From JBKEDC01 sp047975205 (lineage in GTDB: Bacteria; Bacteroidota; Bacteroidia; Bacteroidales; Prolixibacteraceae): 64,000 nucleotides of DNA. The stretch's first letter is position 1. The number at the start of each line of letters is the position of its first letter. Positions 16,659-25,806 of the stretch are shown in pieces. Location of the stretch: positions 186,001 to 250,000 of the forward strand of contig JBKEDC010000012.1 in assembly GCA_047975205.1 (NCBI GenBank), read 5' to 3'. A program made the translations under genes and the position numbers. The notes beneath the pieces are model-generated. The model worked only from the letters and a program-made list of their open reading frames with translations, was not told the origin of the DNA and ran no database searches.

Positions 16659-17531
16659 ATGAAAAACGAATATATTAAGCCCTATCCTACTATTTTAGGT
16701 GCTATACATCTGATTGTGCTTTATACTTTCTTTCAAACAATCATTGATTTTCCATTTGCTTTATGGGATTATTTTCACGGCACAACCTATATTTCAAATC
16801 CGATTAAGCGAATAGTATTAAGTGTTGGGTCCATACTCTTCATATTAATCTATGCTTACAAACGCTCTAATGCCACATTCAAAGAACTATTCCCAATGAA
16901 GAGGTTCAATCCACTTGTTTTATTTCCGGTGGCTTTAATTTTGTTGGCACAACAAATCTATATCGCTCCGGTAAATATTGCTCTCGATAAGTTCATGGCT
17001 CCACCATCTTGGTTTTTAGAACTATTCGATAATATATTTGAAAACAAATATGGTTTTTGGGGTGTATTGCTACGAGTAGCTGTCATTGCTCCGATTATTG
17101 AAGAATCGATATTCAGGGGGGTTATTATGTATGGGCTCATGAGAAACTACCCTAAACTTCCGGCTATTTTGCTATCAGGACTATTATTCGGATTATTTCA
17201 TTTAAATCCTTGGCAATTTCCGGCTACTTTTTGTTTAGGATGCGTTTTGGGTTGGCTCATGATTATTACAAACAACTTATTAGCTTGTATTTTAGGACAT
17301 GCTATCAATAATTTAATTGTATTGTTGTATATCGAATATAATGCAATAATTCAAACATGGCATTTCTTTAGTTTATCGAATACAATGCAACTATGCCTCG
17401 CGGTTGCTTTAGCCTTGTTTGGAATATTATTAATGGGTGCATTTGCCTATTTTTATAGGAAAAACACGTTGAATTATAAACATTTTAAGCCAAATTACTC
17501 GAAATATGCTTTCCTAGAAAGCAATTCTTAA
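16659..17531 (+). CDS. CPBP-family intramembrane metalloprotease
   Basis: A polytopic inner-membrane protein (about seven hydrophobic segments in 290 residues) of the CAAX-protease/bacteriocin-processing family. The catalytic motifs are all visible: Glu148-Glu149-x3-Arg153 (EESIFRG), LFGLFHL with His181, and HAINN with His214 and Asn218. In bacteria such proteins process or confer immunity to peptides; the substrate here is unknown. It is monocistronic, between the divergent rpmB operon and the convergent cls gene. Confidence 0.88.
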   Translation: MKNEYIKPYPTILGAIHLIVLYTFFQTIIDFPFALWDYFHGTTYISNPIKRIVLSVGSILFILIYAYKRSNATFKELFPMKRFNPLVLFPVALILLAQQIYIAPVNIALDKFMAPPSWFLELFDNIFENKYGFWGVLLRVAVIAPIIEESIFRGVIMYGLMRNYPKLPAILLSGLLFGLFHLNPWQFPATFCLGCVLGWLMIITNNLLACILGHAINNLIVLLYIEYNAIIQTWHFFSLSNTMQLCLAVALALFGILLMGAFAYFYRKNTLNYKHFKPNYSKYAFLESNS

Positions 17532-17573
17532 TTTTTTATGAAAAGGGATTTAGAGTAAAAAAACGAATATTAA

Positions 17574-19046
17574 TTATAGAAGTGGACTAAATATTCGAGA
17601 CAGCGATTCTTTTACTTTATAAGACTTTGGACGTTTCTCCCATTCTTGTAAACTAAGCTTTTCACTCTTGGAAAGATCGTCAAGGAACTGCCGCTCTAAT
17701 TCTAAAGTACACTCCTCATCATGGATAACAGCATTTATTTCAAAATTTGTTTCCAAACTACGGAAATCAAAATTAGCTGTACCAACCGATGAAAGCTTAC
17801 TGTCGACCATGATTAATTTGCTGTGTACAAATCCCGGTTGATATAGATAAATTTTAACACCGGCTTCCAGCAATTCATCAATATATGAAAATGTGCTCCA
17901 TTTAGGAATGATAGCATCTCCTGTTTCCGGCAGCAATATACGTACATCAACTTTAGCTAAAGCCGCAATTTTTAAAGCCGTTGCCACTTCAACAGTGGGA
18001 ATTAAATATGGTGTTGCAATGTAAATATGCTCTCGAGCTGCTGAAATGGCTGCAAAATAAAACTGATTAATAGTATCCCAATCAGAGTCCGGACCTCCGG
18101 CCAATATTTGAACAGCCTGTCTATCTCTTCGTCTCGATAATGGTTTAAAATAATTTTTTATTGATAATATTTCTTTCGACACAAAATACCAATCTGCCAT
18201 AAACTGAACTTGCAACATGGTAGCAGCTCCTCCGATAATTTTTAAATGCGTATCTCTCCATTCCCCTAGCTTGGATATTCCTTGAATATACCTATCAGCA
18301 ATATTTATTCCTCCAACGAAAGCTGTATCTCCATCAATCACGGCTATTTTTCTATGATTTCGATAGTTTACTTTGGAAGTAAATTGCGGTAATCTCACAC
18401 GCATAAAACAATGCAATTTAACCCCCGCTTCTTTTAGAGAACACAGATAACTATTTGGAAGTGACCAGCAGCCCACATCATCATAAATTAAACGTACCTC
18501 CACTCCTTCTTTTGCCTTCCTAATCAACAGATTCCGGAACTGATTACCTATAGTGTCATCATCAATGATGTAATATTCTAGGTGAATATGTTTAGATGCC
18601 GATTCGATAGCCTCGAATAGACTTTTGAACTTTTGATGGCCATTCCTCAATATTTCCAATTTATTGTCAGACGTAACCGGAGAAAGTGAATTAGATAATA
18701 ATAGCTGCACGACGTGTTTATTATTAAACACTTCCGCTGTCTCAATATCACTCGCTTCCTCTTTAATAAGTTTGAGTTGTTCTAAGGTAAGCTGTCTAAT
18801 CTTTTCTAGTCCTTTTAAGCCCTTTCTGGAAAACATTTTCCTTTTACGATACAACTGCCCGAAAAAGATATAAAATAAAGCTCCGACTACAGGTACAAGC
18901 GCAACCACCATTATCCAGCTGATTGTTTTTAACGGAGTTCGCTTTTCAAAGATAATTAAAATTATTAAGCCTATAATTAGCGCAATGTAAGCCATATTTG
19001 CAATCCATAGGAAGTTATCGGGTAAATTTATTTCAAGAACAATCAT
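17574..19046 (-). CDS. cls: Cardiolipin synthase
   Basis: Phospholipase-D-type enzyme that makes cardiolipin at the inner membrane. The 490 residues start with two membrane segments (about 12-33 and 42-63, the latter with VVGALFYIFFG) followed by two HKD motifs: NHRKIAVIDGD (His231, Lys233, Asp238) and VHSKLIMVDS in the C-terminal half with TANFDFRS. Length and topology match ClsA-type enzymes. It follows ribD by 17 bp and may be cotranscribed with it. Confidence 0.93.
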   Translation of the reverse strand: MIVLEINLPDNFLWIANMAYIALIIGLIILIIFEKRTPLKTISWIMVVALVPVVGALFYIFFGQLYRKRKMFSRKGLKGLEKIRQLTLEQLKLIKEEASDIETAEVFNNKHVVQLLLSNSLSPVTSDNKLEILRNGHQKFKSLFEAIESASKHIHLEYYIIDDDTIGNQFRNLLIRKAKEGVEVRLIYDDVGCWSLPNSYLCSLKEAGVKLHCFMRVRLPQFTSKVNYRNHRKIAVIDGDTAFVGGINIADRYIQGISKLGEWRDTHLKIIGGAATMLQVQFMADWYFVSKEILSIKNYFKPLSRRRDRQAVQILAGGPDSDWDTINQFYFAAISAAREHIYIATPYLIPTVEVATALKIAALAKVDVRILLPETGDAIIPKWSTFSYIDELLEAGVKIYLYQPGFVHSKLIMVDSKLSSVGTANFDFRSLETNFEINAVIHDEECTLELERQFLDDLSKSEKLSLQEWEKRPKSYKVKESLSRIFSPLL

Positions 19047-19063
19047 GAGTTAAAGGGTATAGA

Positions 19064-20104
19064 TTAATTTTCAAATATTTTGAGTAGTGTATCTTGAATT
19101 AATTCGGTATGTTTCAATACAGCGTTTAGCTGAGGAGCCTTCACACCTGCTCCAAACCAAGTGTTCCCGATGTAAACATGGGCTTCATCCCAAAGCTTAC
19201 TCTCAATAAAGGAGTTTAAAAGTAACTTGCCTCCTTCTACTACTACTGATTGTATGTTATTTTCATACATCCAATCAAGCATTTGAGGGATAATATTGTC
19301 ATTAAAGTTAAGTTGTACATAGTTTATATATGTCGTACTTTCTACATCTAATTCTGTAAACACAACAGTATTACAGGCATTATCTTTAATATTTAAATTT
19401 GGAGATAAACGATTATTTCTGTCAACCACCATTCGAAGAGGTTGTTTTCCTGCCCAATCTCTAACTGTTAATGATGGATTATCTTTAAAAGCCGTGTTTG
19501 TTCCAATTAGTATAGCATCAACCTCTGTTCGTTGTTTATGCACAGCTATTCGGGCATATTCATTACTGATCCAAGTAGGCTGACCTAATTCCGGTTTACT
19601 TCTATCTATATCAATATAGCTATCAATAGTTTGCGCCCATTTTAAATAAACATAAGGTCGTTTCTTTCGGTGATAAGTAAAAAATGTTTTGTTCAGTCTA
19701 TCACAATCCTCTTTTAGCACCCCAACAACTACATCTATATGTTGTTTTCGTAACATCTCTATTCCTTTCCCTGCCACTTGAGCAAAAGGATCAATCGAAC
19801 CGATAACTACTCTTGGTATGCCGCTTTTAATAATTAGTTCTGCACAAGGTGGTGTCTTCCCATAGTGCGCACAAGGCTCCAAACTAACATATATAGTAGC
19901 TTCTCTCAGTAAATCTTTATTCTTTACGGAAGCAATTGCATTTACTTCAGCGTGAGATTCTCCATATTGTTTATGATATCCTTCACCTATTATGCAATTA
20001 TCATGAACAACTACCGCTCCTACCATCGGATTGGGAGCAACATTTCCTACCCCAAGTTTGGCCAGTTCGATACATCGATATATATATTTTTCGTCGGTAT
20101 TCAC
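19064..20104 (-). CDS. ribD: Bifunctional riboflavin biosynthesis deaminase/reductase
   Basis: Performs steps two and three of riboflavin synthesis on the pyrimidine intermediate. I chose the GTG at 20104, giving 346 residues starting with NTDEKYIYRCIELA, as in other RibD proteins; a longer frame from TTG 20167 would run into the prmC coding start. The zinc deaminase domain has His51-Ala-Glu53 and Cys78/Cys87 (PCAHYGKTPPC). The C-terminal reductase domain starts near 145 (YVYLKWAQTIDS) and includes VVVEGGKLL. Divergent from prmC with only 34 bp between the starts. No FMN riboswitch is visible. Confidence 0.93.
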   Translation of the reverse strand: MNTDEKYIYRCIELAKLGVGNVAPNPMVGAVVVHDNCIIGEGYHKQYGESHAEVNAIASVKNKDLLREATIYVSLEPCAHYGKTPPCAELIIKSGIPRVVIGSIDPFAQVAGKGIEMLRKQHIDVVVGVLKEDCDRLNKTFFTYHRKKRPYVYLKWAQTIDSYIDIDRSKPELGQPTWISNEYARIAVHKQRTEVDAILIGTNTAFKDNPSLTVRDWAGKQPLRMVVDRNNRLSPNLNIKDNACNTVVFTELDVESTTYINYVQLNFNDNIIPQMLDWMYENNIQSVVVEGGKLLLNSFIESKLWDEAHVYIGNTWFGAGVKAPQLNAVLKHTELIQDTLLKIFEN

Positions 20105-20115
20105 TATATAAGTTT

Positions 20116-20132
20116 TAACTTTGTCAAAAATA
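20116..20132. promoter_or_regulatory. Abutting divergent promoter boxes of prmC and ribD
   Basis: TAACTTTGTCAAAAATA holds TAACTTTG (20116-20123, for prmC) and, one base later, CAAAAATA (20125-20132, minus-strand TATTTTTG for ribD). Each start site would fall inside the other's box, so polymerase could serve only one gene at a time. Neither has a clear -33 TTG. Confidence 0.5.
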
Positions 20133-20138
20133 CAAAAT

Positions 20139-20984
20139 ATGCAGCAAAGCTTAACTAATATACGCAAAGAGTTAGAATCTTATTATAGCAAGGAAGAAAT
20201 TCAAGGTTTTATTCAATTGATATTCTATCATTTAAAGAACTATTCGCTCGCAGATATGATATTAAATGAAGATAAACAATTGTCAGAAAATGACATTAAA
20301 AGCTTAAGAAACATCATATTCAAACTAAAAAAATATGTTCCTATTCAATATATACTCGGACAAACTGAATTTTGTGATTTAATTTTTCATGTTGATTCAA
20401 ATGTGTTAATTCCTCGCCCTGAAACGGAAGAGTTGGTAAGATGGGCTTTAAATGATTTTCAACATCAAAAAAATCTAAACGTGTTTGATGCCTGTACGGG
20501 TTCGGGTTGCATTGCAATTAGTTTAGCGAAATATTTACATCAGGCTAAAGTTTCGGCTTGCGATATATCAGATGGGGCTTTACATCTTGCTCAACTGAAT
20601 GCACATAGCAACAAAGTAAATATCGGCTTTCATTGTATTGATATGCTAAATCATCAATCATTTACACCACATGCTAAATATGACATTATTATTAGCAACC
20701 CTCCATATGTACTTAATTCTGAAAAATTAGAAATGAGCAAAAATGTATTGGACTATGAACCCCATCTTGCCTTATTTGTAGATGATGATAAAGCACTTAT
20801 TTTTTATGAAGCTATAGCCGATTTTGCATGTTTATACCTTAATAAAACCGGAAGTTTATATTTCGAAATAAACGAATCATATGCACCCGAAACTTTAACC
20901 ATGTTAAAAGAGAAAGGATTTTCTAGTACCGAATTAAGACAAGATGTATTTAAAAAAAATCGTATGATTAAGGCTTCACTATAA
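20139..20984 (+). CDS. prmC: Peptide chain release factor glutamine methyltransferase
   Basis: SAM-dependent enzyme that methylates the Gln of the GGQ motif in release factors. The 281 residues from ATG 20139 (MQQSLTNIRKEL; the TTG at 20121 lies inside the promoter box) have an N-terminal helical domain, PIQYILGQTEF, IPRPETEELV, the SAM motif DACTGSGCIAISLA and the catalytic NPPY (SNPPYVLNS). It would have a leader of about nine bases. Followed by a 519-bp gene-free gap. Confidence 0.94.
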   Translation: MQQSLTNIRKELESYYSKEEIQGFIQLIFYHLKNYSLADMILNEDKQLSENDIKSLRNIIFKLKKYVPIQYILGQTEFCDLIFHVDSNVLIPRPETEELVRWALNDFQHQKNLNVFDACTGSGCIAISLAKYLHQAKVSACDISDGALHLAQLNAHSNKVNIGFHCIDMLNHQSFTPHAKYDIIISNPPYVLNSEKLEMSKNVLDYEPHLALFVDDDKALIFYEAIADFACLYLNKTGSLYFEINESYAPETLTMLKEKGFSSTELRQDVFKKNRMIKASL

Positions 20985-21503
20985 TTTATATATCTCCTCT
21001 GCTCTTTATAGCAAATAACTAGCTTCAATTTTTCAAATGAAAAGATTCAATTCTTTTTCAATGTCAAGAAGTAATACAATGAAGTAAATGGTTGTTTGTC
21101 AATTAATTATAGATGAGATTAAGTTGAAATAGACTTTGTTTTGTATGATTATGCAGACAATTAGCCCTTAGCGTCCCAATGCCTATGTAAGAATCCGATA
21201 AGTTTACTCTAATTCCCCTTTTACTCATCAAGAAAGGAAGTAATTAGGTGTGGATCTATTAATCCTTGCGAGATAATTTTGAGTAAGTACAACCGGATGC
21301 AATGATTATGAATTCATAATTGATATAATCAGAACAAAGCCTACTTATTTTTATCTCAAATGAGCTTCAATAATAGGAGTTAGAAATGTACGAAAAATTA
21401 AATTAGAACGATAATTAGAGGATAAAATAATTTTACATCGGTGAACAGCATTCATTTTTTATTTGTCTAATTTATTACCTTTGGTTTCCAAACAAATATT
21501 ATT
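20985..21503. other. 519-bp region without a convincing gene
   Basis: No frame here has a believable protein. The middle (about 21150-21300) is less AT-rich than the flanks and could be a gene remnant, though I recognise no family. It contains a perfect 16-bp palindrome, ATTATGAATTCATAAT, at 21305-21320. The right end carries the promoter box of the next gene. Confidence 0.5.
21476..21483 (+). promoter_or_regulatory. TAnnTTTG box of the EEP-family gene
   Basis: TACCTTTG ends 20 bp before the GTG start at 21504. No -33 element at proper spacing is seen. Confidence 0.35.
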
Positions 21504-22562
21504 GTGATTGTGGGGACTTTTTTTAAAAAAATATTTATAACATTAAACATCATAACGGTTTTAGCTTTAATTACGGCATATCTTTCTGTAAAGATAAGTC
21601 CTGCTGTGTTTTGCTATCCTGCTTTTTTCGGATTAGCATACCCATATATACTCTTTGCAAACATTTTGTTTATACTCGGTTGGCTATTTTTCAATCCAAT
21701 CTATTCTTTACTTTCCTTATCGGTTATTATTGCAGGATACAGCCACACGAATGATTATTTTCAATTTGTTAAATCAGAAACCGAGAAAAATGGTTTAGAA
21801 GTGCTCAGCTATAATGTTCAAGGGTTTTGGCGAAGTTCTGAAGGTGATACAAAGCATCGAGTTAGTACTGTTGCAAAATATTTAGAACAACAAAAATCAG
21901 ATATTATTTGCTTACAAGAAGCCACCCATGTCGGCAAAATTTATAATGAATGGAAAAAAGACTTTAATACACTTAAGCTACCAACGTATGTCATAAATAA
22001 GGGAGGACAAGTCATCATGTCTAACTTTCCCATTATAAACAGCAAAAAACAAGGCTTTAAGAATAGTGGAAATAATTTTATATATGCCGATATTGTAATA
22101 TCGAAAGATACTGTCCGCGTGTATAATTGTCATCTACAAAGTTATGCTTTCACAAGTCGTGATATTGGTTTGCTAGACTCCATAAGCATGACGAATAAAT
22201 CTGCTTTGGTCAAAGATGCTCAACTTTATATCAATAAACTAAGTAAAGGCTTTATAAAAAGGGCTGAACAAGTAGGGACGCTACGTAAATCTATTGACGA
22301 CAGCCCTTATCCGGTTATTGTGTGTGGTGATTTTAATGACACTCCGGTATCATATACTTATCACACGGTTATCGGGGAAAATTTGTTTGATGCCTTTGTG
22401 GAATCAGGGAACGGCTTAGGAAGTACATATAATGGCAAGCTTCCTTCTTTTCGAATTGATTATATTTTTCATGATTCTAATTTTAAATCTTTCAACTTTC
22501 AAACTGAAGATGCTGAATTATCCGATCACTATCCTATTAAGTGCCGTTTATTAAAAAAATAA
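21504..22562 (+). CDS. Membrane-anchored endonuclease/exonuclease/phosphatase family protein
   Basis: A 352-residue protein with about three N-terminal membrane segments (residues 8-85) and a DNase-I-like EEP domain. Motifs in order: LEVLSYNVQGF near 92, ICLQEA, VYNCHLQS, CGDFNDTPVSYTY, RIDYIFH and the catalytic LSDHYPI at the end. The fold hydrolyses phosphodiesters in nucleic acids, inositol phosphates or sphingolipids; membrane attachment makes a lipid or envelope substrate plausible but unproven. The frame opens with GTG 21504; GTG 21510 is an alternative. Similar proteins are common and uncharacterised in Bacteroidales. Confidence 0.85.
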   Translation: MIVGTFFKKIFITLNIITVLALITAYLSVKISPAVFCYPAFFGLAYPYILFANILFILGWLFFNPIYSLLSLSVIIAGYSHTNDYFQFVKSETEKNGLEVLSYNVQGFWRSSEGDTKHRVSTVAKYLEQQKSDIICLQEATHVGKIYNEWKKDFNTLKLPTYVINKGGQVIMSNFPIINSKKQGFKNSGNNFIYADIVISKDTVRVYNCHLQSYAFTSRDIGLLDSISMTNKSALVKDAQLYINKLSKGFIKRAEQVGTLRKSIDDSPYPVIVCGDFNDTPVSYTYHTVIGENLFDAFVESGNGLGSTYNGKLPSFRIDYIFHDSNFKSFNFQTEDAELSDHYPIKCRLLKK

Positions 22563-22590
22563 AACTACACATAGTGTATGATTAATAATT

Positions 22591-23490
22591 TTACGATTGA
22601 GGATGATATAGGCTCACAGATTCTCGCAACTGTTGTGGGTCTATTTGCAAGTAAATTTCTGTGGTTAATATAGACTCGTGCCCCAACATATCTTGAACAA
22701 CCCTTAAATCAGCTCCTCCTGCAATTAAGTGTGTTGCAAATGAATGGCGAAAAGTGTGTGGACTAACTTTCTTTTTTACACCTACTTTCTGGGCCAGTTT
22801 TTTCACTATAGTAAATATCATTACTCGGCTTAGCATAGCCCCTCTCCTATTTAAGAACACATAATTTCCATACTCCGGCTTTATCTTAATATCCTTACGA
22901 GAATTGTTTAGGTATTGATTTATTTTCGTTTTGCAAGTATCGCTTATGGGAACTAAACGCTTCTTTTCACCTTTACCTACAACTTCAATAAATCCTTGAT
23001 TAAAAAATAAGTCGGTAATTTTTAAGTTTATTAATTCTGATACCCGAAGTCCGCAACTATATAATGTTTCGATCATAGCCATATTACGCTCACCTTCAGG
23101 CTTTTCTAAATCAACCGCATCAATAATTGCATCTATCTCACCAACAGTGAGCACCTCCGGTATATTTTTCTCTATATTCCCAACGTTAATATCTTCAGTA
23201 GGATCAATAGATATAATGTCATCCATTCTCAAGCAACTGAAAAAAGATTTAATTCCCGATATCGTACGGGCCTGAGTGCGTATGCTTACTCCTTTTTTGC
23301 TTAGTTCTTCAATAAAGTGTTGCATATGTTTATAGGTAACCTTATCTACTCCAATATTATTGTAGTTATTGTTTATGAAATCAATAAATTTATTAAGGTC
23401 ACTCATATAGGCAGACACTGAATTTTTAGACAATGTTCGTTCTAACTTTAAATACTCTTCAAATTTTTGTTTAGCAGCGGTCCAGTTCAT
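22591..23490 (-). CDS. xerD: Site-specific tyrosine recombinase XerD
   Basis: Chromosome-dimer resolution recombinase acting at dif. In 299 residues the catalytic set is complete and almost exactly at E. coli XerD positions: Arg149 (CGLRVSEL), Lys173 (GKGEKKRLVP), His245 and Arg248 (HTFRHSFATHL), His271 (LGHESILTT) and Tyr280. The N-terminal SAM-like core-binding domain covers 1-90. Divergent from aroQ by 140 bp with housekeeping genes all around, so it is not a mobile-element integrase. Confidence 0.93.
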   Translation of the reverse strand: MNWTAAKQKFEEYLKLERTLSKNSVSAYMSDLNKFIDFINNNYNNIGVDKVTYKHMQHFIEELSKKGVSIRTQARTISGIKSFFSCLRMDDIISIDPTEDINVGNIEKNIPEVLTVGEIDAIIDAVDLEKPEGERNMAMIETLYSCGLRVSELINLKITDLFFNQGFIEVVGKGEKKRLVPISDTCKTKINQYLNNSRKDIKIKPEYGNYVFLNRRGAMLSRVMIFTIVKKLAQKVGVKKKVSPHTFRHSFATHLIAGGADLRVVQDMLGHESILTTEIYLQIDPQQLRESVSLYHPQS

Positions 23491-23630
23491 ATTACATTAA
23501 TTTATGCATAATTTAAATCATTATTTAGTGCCATTTCCCTCAATCCTGTTTCGACTAAACAGAAAATATTGTATATTGGTTCAATAGAATAGTAAAATAC
23601 TGATATAAAATAACATAAAACAATATTACT

Positions 23631-24044
23631 ATGCAATTACTCATTATTAATGGTCCAAATTTAAACTTACTTGGCAAAAGGGAGAAGAATGTATACGGAG
23701 ATATGAGTTTTGAAGAATATTACGAAAGTTTACAAAAACGTTTTCATTCGCTTAGTTTAAACTACTATCAATCAAATGTAGAAGGCGAGCTTATAAATAA
23801 AATACATGAGGTAGGTTTCAAATATGATGGCATTATTATAAATGCAGGAGCATATACTCATACCTCTGTGGCTCTTCGTGATGCAATTTCAGGTGTAACA
23901 TCCCCATGTATCGAAGTCCATATATCAAACATCTTAACTAGAGAATCATTTCGACATGAATCTTTAATCGGACCGGTTTGTAAAGGAAGTATTATGGGGT
24001 TTGGACTAGATTCCTATAGACTTGCTATTGAGAGTTTCCTCTAA
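23631..24044 (+). CDS. aroQ: 3-dehydroquinate dehydratase, type II
   Basis: Third step of the shikimate pathway, trans-dehydration of dehydroquinate. The 137 residues show NGPNLNLLGKRE with Arg17, the catalytic Tyr22 (NVYGDMS), NAGAYTHTS with Asn71, EVHISN with His97, and Arg108 in SFRHE. Slightly shorter than the usual 140-150. Upstream of pyk by 112 bp, divergent from xerD. Another shikimate gene, aroE, is at 37.2 kb. Confidence 0.95.
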   Translation: MQLLIINGPNLNLLGKREKNVYGDMSFEEYYESLQKRFHSLSLNYYQSNVEGELINKIHEVGFKYDGIIINAGAYTHTSVALRDAISGVTSPCIEVHISNILTRESFRHESLIGPVCKGSIMGFGLDSYRLAIESFL

Positions 24045-24110
24045 GATTAACAAATAATAAAATCGTATGCTCGAATTTGGTAAATCCGCAACTAAATTTT
24101 GCCAAACATA

Positions 24111-24118
24111 TATATTTG
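24111..24118 (+). promoter_or_regulatory. TAnnTTTG box of pyk
   Basis: TATATTTG ends 38 bp before ATG 24157. It indicates that pyk has its own promoter in the gap after aroQ. No well-spaced -33 TTG is present. Confidence 0.45.
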
Positions 24119-24156
24119 TTGGATACTTTTAATACATATTTTATATACCTTTCGAG

Positions 24157-25578
24157 ATGAAAAATACAAAAATTGTAGCTACAATTTCGGATATCAGATG
24201 TGAACCTGATTTCCTTAAGTCACTTTACGAACAAGGAATGAACGTGGTTCGTTTGAACACTGCTCACATGACTCCTGAGTCTGCAATACCTCTTATTGAA
24301 AACGTGCGCAAAGTTTCTGATAAGTTAGCTATCCTAGTAGATACTAAGGGTCCTGAAATCAGAACTCGTGTAAAAGAAGAAGACGGAATCCTTGTAAAAG
24401 TTGGCGATTTGTTAGAACTATCTGGCAATTTAGACAGAACTATCACTGAAGGTCGTAAAGGGTTCGGTATTTCTTACGACAAGTTTCATGTAGAAATTCC
24501 GGTAGGAACCAAAGTGCTGGTTGATGATGGTGAGACTGAATTGACAGTTGTTGAGAAACACAGTGATTTTGTTCTCTGTCAAGTAGAAAATGATGGTAAA
24601 ATCAAAAAGAACAAGAGTATCAATACTCCGGGTTTTACTGTGAATTTACCTTCTATTTCAGAGAAAGATCACAAATTTATTGAATTTGCAGCTGAAGCAG
24701 GTGTTGACTTTATTGCACACTCTTTCGTTCGTAATGCGCAAGATGTTATTGACGTTCAAAAGATTTTAGACAAACACAATAGCTCAATCAAGATTATTGC
24801 AAAGATTGAGAATCTTGAAGGTGTTGAAAAGGTTGATGAAATCTTAGATCATGCTTATGGTGTAATGGTTGCACGCGGTGATTTAGGTATCGAAGTACCT
24901 GCAGAGAAAATTCCGGGTTATCAACGTCACTTAATTGAAAGATGTGTTGAGCGTAAAAAGCCGGTTATTGTCGCTACTCAAATGTTGCACACCATGATCG
25001 ACAATCCGCGTCCGACTCGTGCTGAAGTTAGTGATATTGCAAATGCAATCTATTCAAACACAGATGCTATTATGCTTTCTGGTGAAACAACTTACGGTGC
25101 ATATCCGATTGAGGCTGTTAAAATCATGAATAAAATTGCTTTAGAGGTTGAGAAAACAAAAGAAGCTAAAAATAACATTGCAGCTCCTGCTGTTGACGGA
25201 GAACCTGCTGCATTCCTAGCTGAATCAGCTTATGAGGCATCTAAGCAACTAGAAGACGTTAAGGCAATTGTTACTAACACAAATACAGGTAGAACCGCTC
25301 GTTATTTAGCTGCTTTCCGTGGTGAGAAAAAAGTATATGCACAATGTTATGATGCAACTACTGCTCGTCAGCTATCTCTTTCATATGGTGTATATGCTGA
25401 TGTATTTACTCCAGATGAAGATCGCTCAACTATGGTTTCAAATGCGTTAAAAGGATTAACTAATAAAGGTGTAATCAAAGAGAATGATCAGATTGTTTAT
25501 ATCGGCGGTAGCTTTGGTATAGGTGGTGGATCTACATTCATGGAAATCTCAACCGCTAAGAAATTATTAAAAAAATAA
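24157..25578 (+). CDS. pyk: Pyruvate kinase
   Basis: Last glycolytic step, phosphoenolpyruvate to pyruvate with ATP formation. The 473 residues begin MKNTKIVATISDI and contain RLNTAH near 33, VDTKGPEIRT near 62, the KIENLEGVEKVDEI active-site segment with its catalytic Lys, ARGDLGIEVP and ATQMLHTMIDNPRPTRAEVSD. The C-terminal domain is full length (to IGGSFGIGGGSTFMEI). Smoother, more frequent-codon sequence than its neighbours suggests high expression. A strong terminator follows. The product feeds PflB and NifJ, both encoded in this window. Confidence 0.97.
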   Translation: MKNTKIVATISDIRCEPDFLKSLYEQGMNVVRLNTAHMTPESAIPLIENVRKVSDKLAILVDTKGPEIRTRVKEEDGILVKVGDLLELSGNLDRTITEGRKGFGISYDKFHVEIPVGTKVLVDDGETELTVVEKHSDFVLCQVENDGKIKKNKSINTPGFTVNLPSISEKDHKFIEFAAEAGVDFIAHSFVRNAQDVIDVQKILDKHNSSIKIIAKIENLEGVEKVDEILDHAYGVMVARGDLGIEVPAEKIPGYQRHLIERCVERKKPVIVATQMLHTMIDNPRPTRAEVSDIANAIYSNTDAIMLSGETTYGAYPIEAVKIMNKIALEVEKTKEAKNNIAAPAVDGEPAAFLAESAYEASKQLEDVKAIVTNTNTGRTARYLAAFRGEKKVYAQCYDATTARQLSLSYGVYADVFTPDEDRSTMVSNALKGLTNKGVIKENDQIVYIGGSFGIGGGSTFMEISTAKKLLKK

Positions 25579-25600
25579 TTTTTTCGGGTTATAATATTAG

Positions 25601-25632
25601 AGCAGGTAAATGTGAGTTTACCTGCTTTTTTC
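25601..25632 (+). terminator. Intrinsic terminator of pyk
   Basis: AGCAGGTAAA (25601-25610) pairs perfectly with TTTACCTGCT (25617-25626), with a 6-nt loop and a T-run after it. Confidence 0.85.
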
Positions 25633-25806
25633 TTTTACGAAGAATGATACTCTCGATATACAATAGATATACATCATTAAATAATACAAAATCTAATTCT
25701 TTATGATAATGCAAGTTCAGGTTTTAATTATATCTTTACTAACGTTACTGAGATTAATAATGAGTTTCTAGGGAATTTATCTAGAAAACAGCTAAACCAT
25801 CATCAT

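Noticed and set aside
22591..23490. Tyrosine recombinase as a mobile-element integrase
   Set aside because: Residue spacing is that of XerD and the neighbours are housekeeping genes; no attachment-site repeats or phage genes nearby.
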